This document shows positions 38,400 through 46,955 of a DNA stretch of 64,000 nt, piece by piece. How positions within the stretch are numbered: the stretch's first letter is position 1; each line of letters opens with the position of its first letter. The stretch spans positions 1,488,001 to 1,552,000 of the forward strand of contig CBDFIW010000004.1 of the NCBI GenBank assembly GCA_965248255.1. Reading direction: 5' to 3'. This DNA is from JAKZVK01 sp965248255 (lineage in GTDB: Bacteria; Acidobacteriota; Terriglobia; Bryobacterales; UBA6623). A program made the position numbers and the translations under genes. Below the pieces are notes generated by a model. It was not told the DNA's origin. It ran no database searches and worked only from the letters and a program-made list of their open reading frames with translations.

Positions 38400-39667
38400 T
38401 TGGGAAGGACATGGATGAGCGACAAGGAGCTGAGACGTAGTGAGGTGTTAGGCCGGGTGCGGCGTGGGGAGTGGAAGTTGAGCGAGGCGGCCATGCGGCT
38501 GGAGATCAGCTATCGCCAAGCCAAACGCCTGTGGAGCCGCTATCGCAAGGGCGGTGCCAAAGCGCTGGTGCACGGCAACGTCGGCCGCCGCTCGAACCGG
38601 GCCAAGCCGGCGGAGTTTGCCTTGGTGCGGGACACTATGGGGGCGAGCCGCAGCAGCGCTTCGGGCCGACACTGGCCGCGGAGCAGTTGCGAGAGGATCA
38701 CGGCCTGGAGGTATCGGTGCGCACGCTGCGACGCTGGATGCTCGCTGCCGGGCTGTGGAGCCGCCGCCGCAAGCGCCGGCCCCATCGCACCAGGCGGCAG
38801 CGCAAAGCGCACTTCGGCGAGCTGCTGCAACTCGACGGCAGCTTCCACGATTGGCTCGAGCAGCGCGCTCCGCGGGGCTGTTTGATGAACCTGGTCGACG
38901 ACGCCACCGGGACAGCACTGTGCCGCTTCAGCAAAGAAGAAACCACCTGGGCGGCGGCGGACTTGCTGGCCGCTTGGGTGCGGGCCTACGGTGTACCGCA
39001 GGCGCTCTACCTGGACCGCAAGAGTGTCTACCAGCGACGCGCGACGACCAGCGAGCTGATCGAAGGCATCGAGCCCGAGACGCAGTTCGGGCGCATGTGT
39101 GCGAAGCTCGGCATCACGATCCTGGCGGCGGGCTCGCCGCAAGCCAAGGGACGTGTCGAACGCCATCACGGCACGCACCAAGACCGCCTGATCAAGAAGA
39201 TGCGGCTGCGCGGGATCGTCGATTATGAGGCGGCGAACCGTTATCTCGACCAGGAGTACTTGGGCGAGCACAACGAGCGCTTCGCCTGCGAGCCGACGGT
39301 GGGAGCGGACTTTCACCAGGCGCTACCCCGTGGCACCGAGCTGCGACGAGTGTTCTGTTTCGAGTACGACCGGGTGGTAAGCAACGAGCGGGTGGTGCGT
39401 TTCGAGAATCGCTGCTTGCAGTTGAAGCCGAAACGCAACCAGGGGGTGGGGGCGGGTGCACGGGTGACGGTCCAACAGTGGCGCGATCAGAGCTTGCAGG
39501 TGAGGTTTGAGGAGCACGAGATCGAGCACGAAGTGATCGCCACGCCGGTGCCGCAGCCGCGGGTGAAGCCGGCAGCGCAGCGGCGTCCGGGGGGCGGGCG
39601 CAAGCCGGCGGCGAACCACCCCTGGCGGCGAGCTGTATTGGGGAAAACACGATCTGCGAATTCATAA
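38400..39667 (+). pseudogene. IS1202-like transposase, frameshifted copy
   Basis: It is homologous to the transposase at 4333-5613. It starts at TTG 38400 with the same GGAGGTG Shine-Dalgarno. The first about 77 codons agree in frame. Near 38632 one base is missing relative to copy 1 (CAAACTATG became ACACTATG), and the rest, including QLDGSFHDW, LDRKSVYQ and KGRVERHH, continues in another frame to 39667. The break removes the catalytic core from the normal product. It has no A-run, so it is not a programmed shift. Confidence 0.85.
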
Positions 39668-39669
39668 GA

Positions 39670-39814
39670 GGGCTGTGGAAATGCCGGATCGGACGGAAAG
39701 CGTGGAAAACCTTCTCGAGGCCGCCGTGCCGGGTTCGAGGAGCGGTGGATGGTTTTCCACCCTTCCCACCGCCCCTTGGAAATCGCTCACGCGATTCCCA
39801 CAGTTCCACAGCCC
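39670..39814 (+). other. Conserved structured non-coding block inside IS1202-like copy 2
   Basis: This is the counterpart of 4187-4330. The outer stem is 39670-39680 with 39804-39814, the inner stem GTGGAAAACC (39702-39711) with GGTTTTCCAC (39751-39760), and the small hairpin AATCGC-TCAC-GCGATT at 39781-39796. In copy 1 the loop of that hairpin is a different length (three bases) while the stem is identical, which favours a selected structure. Confidence 0.6.
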
Positions 39815-39935
39815 CGACGACGACGATTCTCCCCTACCACCCAGGGGACACTTCTACTGCCTTGCCGCAGGGGACATTTCTATTGCCTCTTGACATCGAA
39901 ACCTATGCTGGCTTGCGGATGACAGCCAGGCTTAT

Positions 39936-40085
39936 CTAAACTTGCCCGTAAGGTTCGGCTTTTCTACACTCGCCAACGCCACTTCCAACGGCCAATTCGG
40001 CCAGCTTAGCCTGGATCTGCGACTCGGACATCCACCTGCCTCCGACCATCACCCCGGCCCGACGGGCCATGTGTGGTAAAACAGT
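39936..40085 (-). pseudogene. Amidohydrolase C-terminal remnant
   Basis: The frame ending at TAG 39936 reads ARRAGVMVGGRWMSESQIQAKLAELA and about 15 more residues. R-x-G-V-M-V-x-GRW followed by a short amphipathic helix is the usual C-terminus of amidohydrolases of the imidazolonepropionase type. No catalytic part is found upstream. It is a scrap of a former gene next to IS copy 2. The rest of 39896-40234 shows nothing else I can assign. Confidence 0.35.
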
Positions 40086-40234
40086 TCACGCTCGAACGTA
40101 AACTCTTGAGCCGCCGCCCGGCCCGACCTGGGCGGCTGACGCCGGATGGTTTCGCGGGGATTCTTCTGTTGATGTGATCGCGTCATCGTTTGATTCCTCC
40201 GGTCCACTCCGAATCTGTGATCCGGGATACCAAC

Positions 40235-40600
40235 ATGTCTAAACCTCTCCGTGTCGGCATGATCGGCTATGGCTTTATGGGCCGTGCCCATTCCAACGCG
40301 TATGAGCATTTGAACGATTTCTTCGAGGTCGAGCACCGCCCTGTGCTGAAAGCCGCCTGCGACCGCAAGAAAGAGAAAGCGCAGGCCTTCGCCGACAACT
40401 GGGGCTACGAACGGGTCGAGACCGACTGGCGCAGACAAGTCATGGCAACGACCCCGTGGCATACTACCACAGCACGGCTTCTAAAGGCCAAGAAAACGCC
40501 TCGTTGTGTCAAGGCCTCGTTGGGGCGCGAACAGGGGCGCCGCCGTGCCTTGGGCGACATTCGTCGACGGCTAGGTGCACTGCACCGTCAACAGGAATGA
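40235..40600 (+). pseudogene. Gfo/Idh/MocA oxidoreductase, N-terminal fragment
   Basis: ATG 40235 opens a normal Rossmann start: KPLRVGMIGYGFMGRAHSNAY, then KAACDRKKEKAQAFADNWGYERVETDW. Gfo/Idh proteins have about 350-400 residues, but family similarity ends after about 65 residues and the remaining frame is arginine-rich and unlike any part of the family. The dinucleotide-binding and catalytic EKP segment is missing. It is a truncated gene, probably the product of a deletion near IS copy 2. The following stretch to 40888 holds no gene I can support. Confidence 0.7.
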
Positions 40601-40888
40601 GGGCACGTCGATGATCAGCACCCCTTGCTCTACTCTCGACGTGCGGAAAGGAGTTGGGGCAGCTCCCTCCAGCGGAACATGGATATCATAATGCTCGTGG
40701 CGCAATAGAGCCTAGGAGGAGATTTTATCATCGAAATCACGTTAGAGAAGACGTTATTCCCTCTCAAAGAAGACGGCCGTCGCGGAATGGGCGCGACGCC
40801 GCGAGGGCAGGTCTGCCTCCAGCGTCGCGCGAGACCATCGAGTGGGCACGTTTGGCATAATCGAGCGACGACACGCGACGGGCCCGCT

Positions 40889-41122
40889 ATGAAGTTTTCC
40901 GAACTGCTACTGGACGCCATTCGACAATCCGAAATCCCGCTGCGCTTCGAGCCGGGGGCTGAGGAAGCTGTCGCCCACCCGGTGACCGAGATGCTCAAGG
41001 CTTGGGTTGCGGCTCATGACCCTGACAAGGCCGGCAGTGATTTCGAGTATGGGCAGAAGGCGCTGGTCGTTCGGCTGCTCGACGAGTTGGAGGATCGGGT
41101 TGAGTTGGATGTGGCGGAGTGA
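40889..41122 (+). CDS. Small hypothetical protein
   Basis: A 77-residue acidic, helix-rich protein (MKFSELLLDAIRQSE at the start) with normal codon use. No known domain is seen, no signal peptide and no membrane segment. ATG 40889 is the first start after the degraded region. It could be a genuine small cytoplasmic protein or a leftover fragment. Confidence 0.4.
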   Translation: MKFSELLLDAIRQSEIPLRFEPGAEEAVAHPVTEMLKAWVAAHDPDKAGSDFEYGQKALVVRLLDELEDRVELDVAE

Positions 41123-41309
41123 GACGGCCCCCGGTGACCGGACGGTGGGGCGGGTGGCCGCGGTCTCGGAATCGGTCAAACGCCTCGGCAGTTTGTCTGG
41201 ATTGGTTTGCCGCCGCGTCGCGGCGGCCGACAGGCAGCAGTGCCCGTGGCTACCGGTTCGTGTACGCTAGGCTTTTACTTGAATTCGGTGCTCAGCGGAG
41301 GGAGGGATC

Positions 41310-42644
41310 ATGGCCGGACCTGACCTGAAGCGACGAACCTTTTTGAAGACGGCTGTGACGGCGGGCGCGGCTCCGGCTGTGGCCGCGTCGGCATCCTCAC
41401 AGGCCCCGCAAGCGGGCGGGAAGCGCTATCGCCTCGCGTTCATCGGCCTGGGCCGGCGGGGCCGAAGCAACATGAGGTCCGCCCTTCGCGTCCGCGAGTT
41501 GGAAGTCGTCGCCATCTGCGATGTCTATAAGCCCAACATCGACTTGACGCTGAAGATGGTTCCCGAGGCGCGTGTCCACGAGGATTTTCGGGACGTGCTT
41601 GCCGCCGACGATATCGACGCCGTCTGCCTCTCCACGCCCGACCACTGGCACGCCTACATGACGGTCGAGGCGTGCAAGGCGGGTAAGGACGTCTACGTCG
41701 AGAAACCCATCTCGGTCACCGTTCACGAGGGCCGCATGATGGTCGAGGCGGCGCGCAAGTATGAACGCATCGTGCAGGTCGGCACACAGCAGCGATCGGC
41801 CAAGCACTTCCAGAAGGCGGTCGAGATCGTCCGCAGCGGGCGGTTGGGCAAGATCAGCTTCGTCCGCACGTGGAACTACGGCAATGAGTATCCCGAGGGG
41901 ATCGGCTCGCCGCCCGACGCCGAACCGCCCGCTGATCTAAATTGGGATATGTGGCTGGGGCCCGCACCCGAACGTCCGTTCAACGCCAACCGCTTCGGCG
42001 TCCATCCGAACCACTACTCCTTCTTCCGGTGGTTCTGGGACTATGCCGGCGGCATGATGACCGATTGGGGCGTGCACCTGCTCGACATCGTGTTGTGGGC
42101 GATGGACGAGAAGGGGCCGCGGGTGGTCACGACCGTGGGCGGCAAGTACGTGATCGGCGACAATCGCGAGACCCCCGACACGCTGCAGGCCACCTACGAA
42201 TTTCCGGGCTTCGTGTGCGTCTACGAAAACCGCGCGGCCAACGCGCAGTCAATGTGGGACCAAGGTTACGGCATTGTGTTTCACGGCACCCAAGGGACGC
42301 TGTTCGTCGACCGCAGCCGCTGGGAGATCCTGCCCGAGACGAGGCCGCGCGACGACGAAACACCCGACCGCATCGCGCGAATTCTGCCTGAGCAGGGGTC
42401 CCGCAGCAATGACTCGACGCTGAGCCATTGGCACGATTTCGTCGACAGCATCAGGAGCCGCAAGCCGCCCATCAGCGACATCGAGCTCGGCCACCGCTCC
42501 ACAGTGACGTGCCTGCTGGCGAACGTGTCATTGAGGAGCCGCCAGCGGGTCGAGTGGGACCCGGAGAGCGAAACCACGCCGAACAAAGAAGCGGTGACCT
42601 ACTTGCGGAGGGAGTACCGGGCCCCGTGGAAGCTGGAGCTCTGA
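41310..42644 (+). CDS. Tat-exported Gfo/Idh/MocA-family oxidoreductase
   Basis: 444 residues. The N-terminus (LKRRTFLKTAVTAGAAPAVAA) is a twin-arginine signal. The Rossmann domain has FIGLGRRGRSN (about residues 46-56) and the family's E-K-P motif DVYVEKPISVT (about 129-139). The C-terminal alpha/beta domain contains WDYAGGMMTDWGVHLLDIV, the DWGxHxxD region that lines the active site. Such exported NAD(P)-dependent sugar oxidoreductases usually keep their cofactor bound. A GGAGGGAGG element sits 6 nt before ATG 41310. The substrate is unknown; glycan-derived sugars are likely. Confidence 0.9.
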   Translation: MAGPDLKRRTFLKTAVTAGAAPAVAASASSQAPQAGGKRYRLAFIGLGRRGRSNMRSALRVRELEVVAICDVYKPNIDLTLKMVPEARVHEDFRDVLAADDIDAVCLSTPDHWHAYMTVEACKAGKDVYVEKPISVTVHEGRMMVEAARKYERIVQVGTQQRSAKHFQKAVEIVRSGRLGKISFVRTWNYGNEYPEGIGSPPDAEPPADLNWDMWLGPAPERPFNANRFGVHPNHYSFFRWFWDYAGGMMTDWGVHLLDIVLWAMDEKGPRVVTTVGGKYVIGDNRETPDTLQATYEFPGFVCVYENRAANAQSMWDQGYGIVFHGTQGTLFVDRSRWEILPETRPRDDETPDRIARILPEQGSRSNDSTLSHWHDFVDSIRSRKPPISDIELGHRSTVTCLLANVSLRSRQRVEWDPESETTPNKEAVTYLRREYRAPWKLEL

Positions 42645-42693
42645 ATTTGCGGATCCGCGGCGCCTGCAAGAAACCCAGTACGTTCGAAAAAGG

Positions 42694-42715
42694 GAACCAT
42701 TACGGTAAGTGGTTC
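42694..42715. repeat. Inverted repeat after the Gfo/Idh gene
   Basis: GAACCATT and AGTGGTTC form an imperfect 8-bp stem 50 bp past the stop. There is no U-run. It may be a terminator or an operator. Confidence 0.25.
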
Positions 42716-42827
42716 GTAATCAGGGCATTAGCAGCGGCCGAAGGCGGCGGAGAACGTGGCGAGGCTGCTTGAGCGGCTGTCCTGCGGAAACAGGGCCGGC
42801 CGCGACAAAAAACTCTGTTGACATTTT

Positions 42828-42856
42828 GAAACCGGCTCCCCCCAGGGCGCGTCGAT
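42828..42856 (+). promoter_or_regulatory. ECF-type promoter upstream of the sigma factor gene
   Basis: TGAAACC (42828-42834), a 15-nt spacer, CGTCGAT (42850-42856), 7 nt before ATG 42864. This resembles the GAAC/CGTC-type promoters read by ECF sigma factors and so suggests autoregulation with an almost leaderless transcript. A TTGACA at 42819 has no matching -10. Confidence 0.35.
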
Positions 42857-42863
42857 AGAGCGT

Positions 42864-43517
42864 ATGAGCGCTACGACTGCTACCCTACCGATCGGCGTCG
42901 TCGCAGGGGGCCGGGCTGCCGAGACCAAGGTGGTTTACAGAAAGAGCCCCGAAGCGGACCTCGTCCGCAGTTGCCAAAATGGCGACGAGTCCGCCTTCCG
43001 CCAGATCGTTGAGCGGCACCAGTCGAAAGTCTTCTCGATCATCTACGGTATCGTCCGCAACCGCAACGACGCCGAGGATATCGCGCAGCAGGTCTTCACT
43101 AAGATCTACTTCTCGATCAAGGGCTTCGACTTTCGCTCCTCGCTGATCACCTGGATCTACAAGATCACGGTCAATGAGTGTTACGACTACCTGCGAAAGC
43201 AGAAGGTCCGCAAGCTGGTCTACGAAGCTGATCTGGCCGCAGACGATGCCCGCACGATCGAGAACTCGCATCTTGCGGTCGAAAAGAGGCCTGCGATCGA
43301 TTCGCGCATCGAGAAGCGCGACTATCTGATGAAGCTGCTCTCGAAAGTGTCCGAAGAAGAGAGGCTGCTGCTGATTCAGAAAGAGGTCGAGGGCAAGACG
43401 GTTGAGGAGCTGGCCGAGATGACCGGCCTCAACCAGAACACGATTAAGGTAAAATTGTTCCGAGCCCGGCAGAAGCTGGTCAAGGCGGCCGGGAAGTTCG
43501 GTAGGGTGATTACGTAG
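42864..43517 (+). CDS. ECF-type RNA polymerase sigma factor
   Basis: 217 residues. Region 2 (about 30-100) has the conserved core-binding and melting motif RNRNDAEDIAQQVFTKIY. Region 4 (about 155-210) has the helix-turn-helix KTVEELAEMTGLNQNTIKVKLFRARQKL. Regions 1.1 and 3 are absent, as in extracytoplasmic-function sigmas. It is followed after 54 bp by a likely anti-sigma gene and then by a Spy-like gene, so the set should respond to an envelope signal. Confidence 0.9.
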   Translation: MSATTATLPIGVVAGGRAAETKVVYRKSPEADLVRSCQNGDESAFRQIVERHQSKVFSIIYGIVRNRNDAEDIAQQVFTKIYFSIKGFDFRSSLITWIYKITVNECYDYLRKQKVRKLVYEADLAADDARTIENSHLAVEKRPAIDSRIEKRDYLMKLLSKVSEEERLLLIQKEVEGKTVEELAEMTGLNQNTIKVKLFRARQKLVKAAGKFGRVIT

Positions 43518-43571
43518 GAAGGCGAATCGTAGGGACTGCTCAGCGGAGTTTGGCGGGGGAAAACGGAAGCG

Positions 43572-44066
43572 ATGGATAACTTCATAAAGGAGAACCTGGA
43601 GGACTACCTTTCCGGCGGTCTCTTGGGCCAGTGCAAGGAAGAGTTCGAAAGCTATCTGAGTGCGAATCCGAAGGCGGCCGAAGAGTTGGCGCGGCACCGA
43701 GAGACCGCCTCGCTGTTGCACGAACTCAGGGCGCCGGAAGAAGACGGCATGCCGGTGCAGCCCGCGCCGGGTTTCTATGCCCGTGTGATGAGTCAGGTGG
43801 AAGAAGAACGCGGCGTGCCTTTTTGGGCGACCTTCCTCGAACCCGTTTTGGTCAAGCGGCTGGCTTTCGTGTCTCTGATGTGGTTCTTTCTGCTGGGCGC
43901 TTATGCCACCGTGTTCGACGGCTCGGCCGAGAGCACGGTTCACGTCGCTGAGCGGATGCTGACGCGGCCCCCGCCCCCGGAGTACGAAGTCCGCCTGGGT
44001 TCCGACCTGGAACAGAATCGCGACTCGATGCTAAGCGTCCTGATGGTGTCGAAAAGCGTCCGGTAA
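43572..44066 (+). CDS. Putative membrane-anchored anti-sigma factor
   Basis: 164 residues. The N-terminal about 45 residues (LEDYLSGGLLGQCKEEFESYLSANP...) resemble the anti-sigma domain of zinc-finger-like anti-sigmas, but the H-x3-C-x2-C zinc ligands are missing; a single Cys is present. A transmembrane helix lies at about 98-118 (LAFVSLMWFFLLGAYATV), with a periplasmic tail of about 45 residues. Position and topology fit a sensor that holds the upstream sigma at the membrane. Confidence 0.65.
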   Translation: MDNFIKENLEDYLSGGLLGQCKEEFESYLSANPKAAEELARHRETASLLHELRAPEEDGMPVQPAPGFYARVMSQVEEERGVPFWATFLEPVLVKRLAFVSLMWFFLLGAYATVFDGSAESTVHVAERMLTRPPPPEYEVRLGSDLEQNRDSMLSVLMVSKSVR

Positions 44067-44070
44067 GCCG

Positions 44071-44457
44071 ATGTCGAGCGCGCACGTCGAGTTTTACAAG
44101 GGAAAAATCTTCACCGTTTTGTTTGCCGTCTTCCTCGGCGGCGCGGCCGCCGGCGCCATCGGGATAAAGGCCTATCAGGACCACTTTCGGCCCGGCGCCA
44201 CGGGCACGACCCCCTCGGGTTCCTACGAATCGGTCGAGCACCTGGCCGACGAGTTGAATCTCAACGAGAAGCAGTACTCCGCGATTCGCAGCGTCTTGGA
44301 TGAGTGCATCATGCACGAAGCGGACATGATGAATCGAATCCAGAACCTCCGCACGGAGACCCGCGAACGAATCTCCAAGATCCTCGACTCGGAGCAGCGC
44401 GAGAAGTTCGAGTTGCTGCTCTATCAAGTGTCCACAACCCCGACGCCTTCTCACTAG
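44071..44457 (+). CDS. Spy/CpxP-like periplasmic helical protein
   Basis: 128 residues: an N-terminal membrane anchor or signal (IFTVLFAVFLGGAAAGAIG), then a periplasmic helical hairpin (about 50-120) with LNLNEKQYSAIRSVLDE and RISKILDSEQREKFE, the L-T/N-x-x-Q type repeats of heavy-metal-sensor/Spy-like proteins. It starts 4 bp after the anti-sigma gene. A chaperone or sensing role in envelope stress is likely. A 7-bp hairpin follows directly after the stop. Confidence 0.6.
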   Translation: MSSAHVEFYKGKIFTVLFAVFLGGAAAGAIGIKAYQDHFRPGATGTTPSGSYESVEHLADELNLNEKQYSAIRSVLDECIMHEADMMNRIQNLRTETRERISKILDSEQREKFELLLYQVSTTPTPSH

Positions 44458-44474
44458 CGAGGTCTTCGACCTCG
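44458..44474. terminator. Hairpin between convergent genes
   Basis: CGAGGTC-TTC-GACCTCG forms a perfect 7-bp stem immediately after the stop of the Spy-like gene, and downstream of the oppositely oriented ABC gene. No U-run is present; it may act in both directions. Confidence 0.35.
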
Positions 44475-44550
44475 AACCGACGAGTCGGAGCCTCCAGGCG
44501 CAAGCCTCCGGCTTGTCGAGCCGAGATACCTCGGGCTTGGGCCCGTCCGT

Positions 44551-45870
44551 TCAACTTGGGGATACCGCGAGATCCGTTCGGCGGGAGGCGGCGTCGTGAA
44601 GAATATACGAGACGCGGCAAGGGATGCCGAGCTGCCCCACCACGGCGGGATCGCCAGCGATTACCGGAAGGCTCACGGCGTCCTCGACCATATCGCAGAG
44701 CGTGAACTCGCTGATCGTGCCGTCAGCAATCGCGGGGGTGAAGGTGATGCCGGCGGAATGGACCGCCGGTATCTGGAAGTGGAAATCGACGGTGACGACC
44801 TCTCCGGGGGCCATGGGAGGCAGCAGGGCGCCTTCGCGTTCGGAGCTGGTTCCGGCGAAGTCCGCGCCCTCGTCGGTACGAAGCTGGATGCCGATGATGG
44901 GCGTCGCGATCTGCTGTTCGGCTTGGGCGCTGACTCGCACAACGAACTCGGCGAGAGGTTCGAGGCGATCGAGGCTTTCGGCGTGGGCGTCGAGGATCTC
45001 GATGCCGAGGACACGGGCGCGGCCATCGCCGCGGCGGACGGGGTTCCCGGCAAAGCCTCCCACCGCGACCTGCGGCGGAGGCTCGCGAGGGGCGGTGAGT
45101 TTCTGAGTTGGCGCCGGCTCGCGGCGCTGGTATCCGGCGTCCTTTTCAACGAGCGCGGCCAGGTAGTTCTGGGCGACGTGGCGGGTGTCGCCGAGTTCTC
45201 GGATACGGCCGCTCTCGAGCCACAGCGTTCGTTCGCCTAGTGTCTTCACATCGGCGATGCTGTGACTCACGAAAACGATGGTCACGCCTTGCTCCCGCAA
45301 CTCGTGAATCATGCGCATGCAGCGCTGCGAGAAATAGGCGTCGCCAACCGACAGCGCTTCGTCGACGATCAGGATCTCGGGATCGAGTTGAACCGCCACG
45401 GCGAACGCGAGCCGCACGACCATGCCACTCGAGTAGGTCTTCAGCGGCTGATCGATGAATTCGCCGATCTCGGCGAACGAAAGGATCTCGTCGAGCTTGC
45501 GTTCCACCTCACGGGTAGAGAGGCCCAGGATCGCGCCGTTGAGGAAGACGTTCTCGCGTCCGCTGAACTCAGCGTTGAATCCCGAGCCGAGTTCCAACAA
45601 GGCGTTGACCCGGCCGTGGACCCGGATGGAACCGCTGGTTGGGCGGACGATGCCGCCGATAATCTTGAGCAGGGTGGTTTTACCGGAGCCGTTCTCCCCG
45701 ATGACGCAGAACGTTTCGCCCTTGCGGATGTTGAGTGAGACGTCCCGCAGCGCCCAGTGTTTGGCATGGCGCCGGTAGTGGCCGAACGACAGCAGTTCTT
45801 TGACCCGGTCGCTCTCGCGAGCGTAGGTCTTGAAGACCTTGCTGACGCCGGAGAGTTCGATGAGGTTCAT
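44551..45870 (-). CDS. Wzt-type ABC transporter ATP-binding protein (polysaccharide export)
   Basis: 439 residues. The ATPase domain (1-240) has Walker A GENGSGKT at 58-65, signature YSSGM, Walker B EILIVDEAL and the H-loop FVSHS. The spacing before Walker A (SFGHYRRHAKHWALRDVS) is that of the Wzt/TagH/KpsT group. A C-terminal beta-sandwich (about 290-439), as in Wzt, would recognise the glycan end. ATG 45870 is chosen; an open frame upstream is not family-like. The expected Wzm permease is absent on both sides (neighbours are a dehydrogenase and the sigma cluster), so the ATPase must pair with a permease encoded elsewhere. Confidence 0.9.
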   Translation of the reverse strand: MNLIELSGVSKVFKTYARESDRVKELLSFGHYRRHAKHWALRDVSLNIRKGETFCVIGENGSGKTTLLKIIGGIVRPTSGSIRVHGRVNALLELGSGFNAEFSGRENVFLNGAILGLSTREVERKLDEILSFAEIGEFIDQPLKTYSSGMVVRLAFAVAVQLDPEILIVDEALSVGDAYFSQRCMRMIHELREQGVTIVFVSHSIADVKTLGERTLWLESGRIRELGDTRHVAQNYLAALVEKDAGYQRREPAPTQKLTAPREPPPQVAVGGFAGNPVRRGDGRARVLGIEILDAHAESLDRLEPLAEFVVRVSAQAEQQIATPIIGIQLRTDEGADFAGTSSEREGALLPPMAPGEVVTVDFHFQIPAVHSAGITFTPAIADGTISEFTLCDMVEDAVSLPVIAGDPAVVGQLGIPCRVSYILHDAASRRTDLAVSPS

Positions 45871-45947
45871 GGAGGGGCGAATCCGTGCCGGCAATGCGGC
45901 GGTCCGAGTGGCGCCCGTCAGGTGGTGAGAAATGCAGGCCCGTGCCG

Positions 45948-46955
45948 CTAGTAGCCCTTGTGCTTGTCGACCACGTTGAGCAGCGGCAGGCCCTCGGCGA
46001 AACGCCGGATGTTCTCCTTGACAATGCCGAGCATGCGGCCGCGGTCTTGGTCCGAGCGGCCGGCGACGTGCGGCGTAATGATCACGTTGTCGAACTTCCA
46101 CAGTGCGTGGCCCTCGGGAAGAGGCTCGGGGTCGGTGACATCGACGCCGGCGCCGGTCAGCCGGCGGCTGTCGAGGGCCTTGACCAGGGCTCCCAGGTCG
46201 TAAACACCACCGCGGCTGACGGCGATGAAGTACGACTTCTGTTTCATCCGCTCGAACTGGCTCGGGCCCATCATCTTATGGCTCTCGGGCGTGTGCGGGG
46301 CCGCGACGAAGACCACGTCGGCCTCGGGGATCACTTCGTCAAGCTGATCGGGCTTCACGACTCGGTCGATGAACGGCGAGAAAGGAATGTCGTCCGGATC
46401 GACACCGATCACGCGCATGCCGTGCGCCCAAGCGCGAACGGCGATCTGTTGGCCGATGCCCCCGACCCCGAGGATGACGGCGGTCTTGCCGCGCAGCTCG
46501 ATCCCGAGATACGGTCGCCGCCGCCAGGTTTCGGTCTGGCGGTCGGCGATGTAGAGGGGAAGGTCGCGGCTGAGCGTCAGCAGCATGGCCATGGCATGGT
46601 CGGCGATTTCGGGTCCCTGGACGATCTGGTTATTGGTCAGAATAATGTTGCTGTCGCGGAGATCGGTGCTGCCGGTGCGGTGGAGCACGTGCTCGACACC
46701 GGCACTGAGTGTCTGTACCCAACTGAGGTTCTTGCCGGCGCGGACCTGTTCGGGCGTGATGTTGCCGACGAAAGCATCGGCGTCGGCGATTTCGCTCATG
46801 ACCGTCTCTTTGGTCACGGGTACGAGCTTGACCTTCGAGGACACGGACTGCCAGTCCTGAATGGTCTTGGCGTCCCGGCTGCTGACGAGGATCTTCTTCG
46901 TCTGGGCGCCCAGTAGGAGCGTGGCGGCTAGTAGAGCGAGAACGATGCGATGCAT
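45948..46955 (-). CDS. D-2-hydroxyacid dehydrogenase with an N-terminal signal peptide
   Basis: 335 residues. The NAD-binding domain has LGVGGIGQQIA (about 160-170). Catalytic residues of the family are present: Arg in VSRGGVYDLG, Glu in DPEPLPEG and His in ITPHVAG. The first 17 residues (HRIVLALLAATLLLGAQ) form a classical Sec-like signal peptide, unusual for a soluble NAD-dependent enzyme; no twin arginine is seen. Either it is exported, or it is membrane-anchored, or the start lies downstream (no better ATG with a Shine-Dalgarno is evident). The substrate is not predictable. Confidence 0.82.
   Translation of the reverse strand: MHRIVLALLAATLLLGAQTKKILVSSRDAKTIQDWQSVSSKVKLVPVTKETVMSEIADADAFVGNITPEQVRAGKNLSWVQTLSAGVEHVLHRTGSTDLRDSNIILTNNQIVQGPEIADHAMAMLLTLSRDLPLYIADRQTETWRRRPYLGIELRGKTAVILGVGGIGQQIAVRAWAHGMRVIGVDPDDIPFSPFIDRVVKPDQLDEVIPEADVVFVAAPHTPESHKMMGPSQFERMKQKSYFIAVSRGGVYDLGALVKALDSRRLTGAGVDVTDPEPLPEGHALWKFDNVIITPHVAGRSDQDRGRMLGIVKENIRRFAEGLPLLNVVDKHKGY

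Larger units (their letters stand above)
38319..39895 (+). mobile_element. IS1202-like insertion sequence, copy 2
   Basis: A 1,577-bp element. Its ends are the same 26-bp type as copy 1: TGTTGAAAGGCAATGATAAT... at 38319, and the inverted partner ending GCCTCTTGACA at 39895. Inner boxes ending ATGTCCCC occur at both ends. No target duplication is found: the 17 bp left of 38319 and right of 39896 do not match. Either flanking DNA was lost or recombination joined two half-sites. The transposase is frameshifted. It lies in the opposite orientation to copy 1. Confidence 0.88.

Noticed and set aside
38302..39912. Target duplication around IS1202-like copy 2
   Set aside because: The 17 bp on the two sides share no meaningful identity.
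40049..40462. Minus-strand open frame over the Gfo/Idh fragment
   Set aside because: It is antisense to the recognisable Rossmann start, has no recognised domain, and its last part is unlike known proteins.
40440..40530. Possible YHS-like segment (GNDPVAYYHS) after the Gfo/Idh fragment
   Set aside because: The resemblance covers about ten residues only and is in a degraded, frame-mixed stretch.
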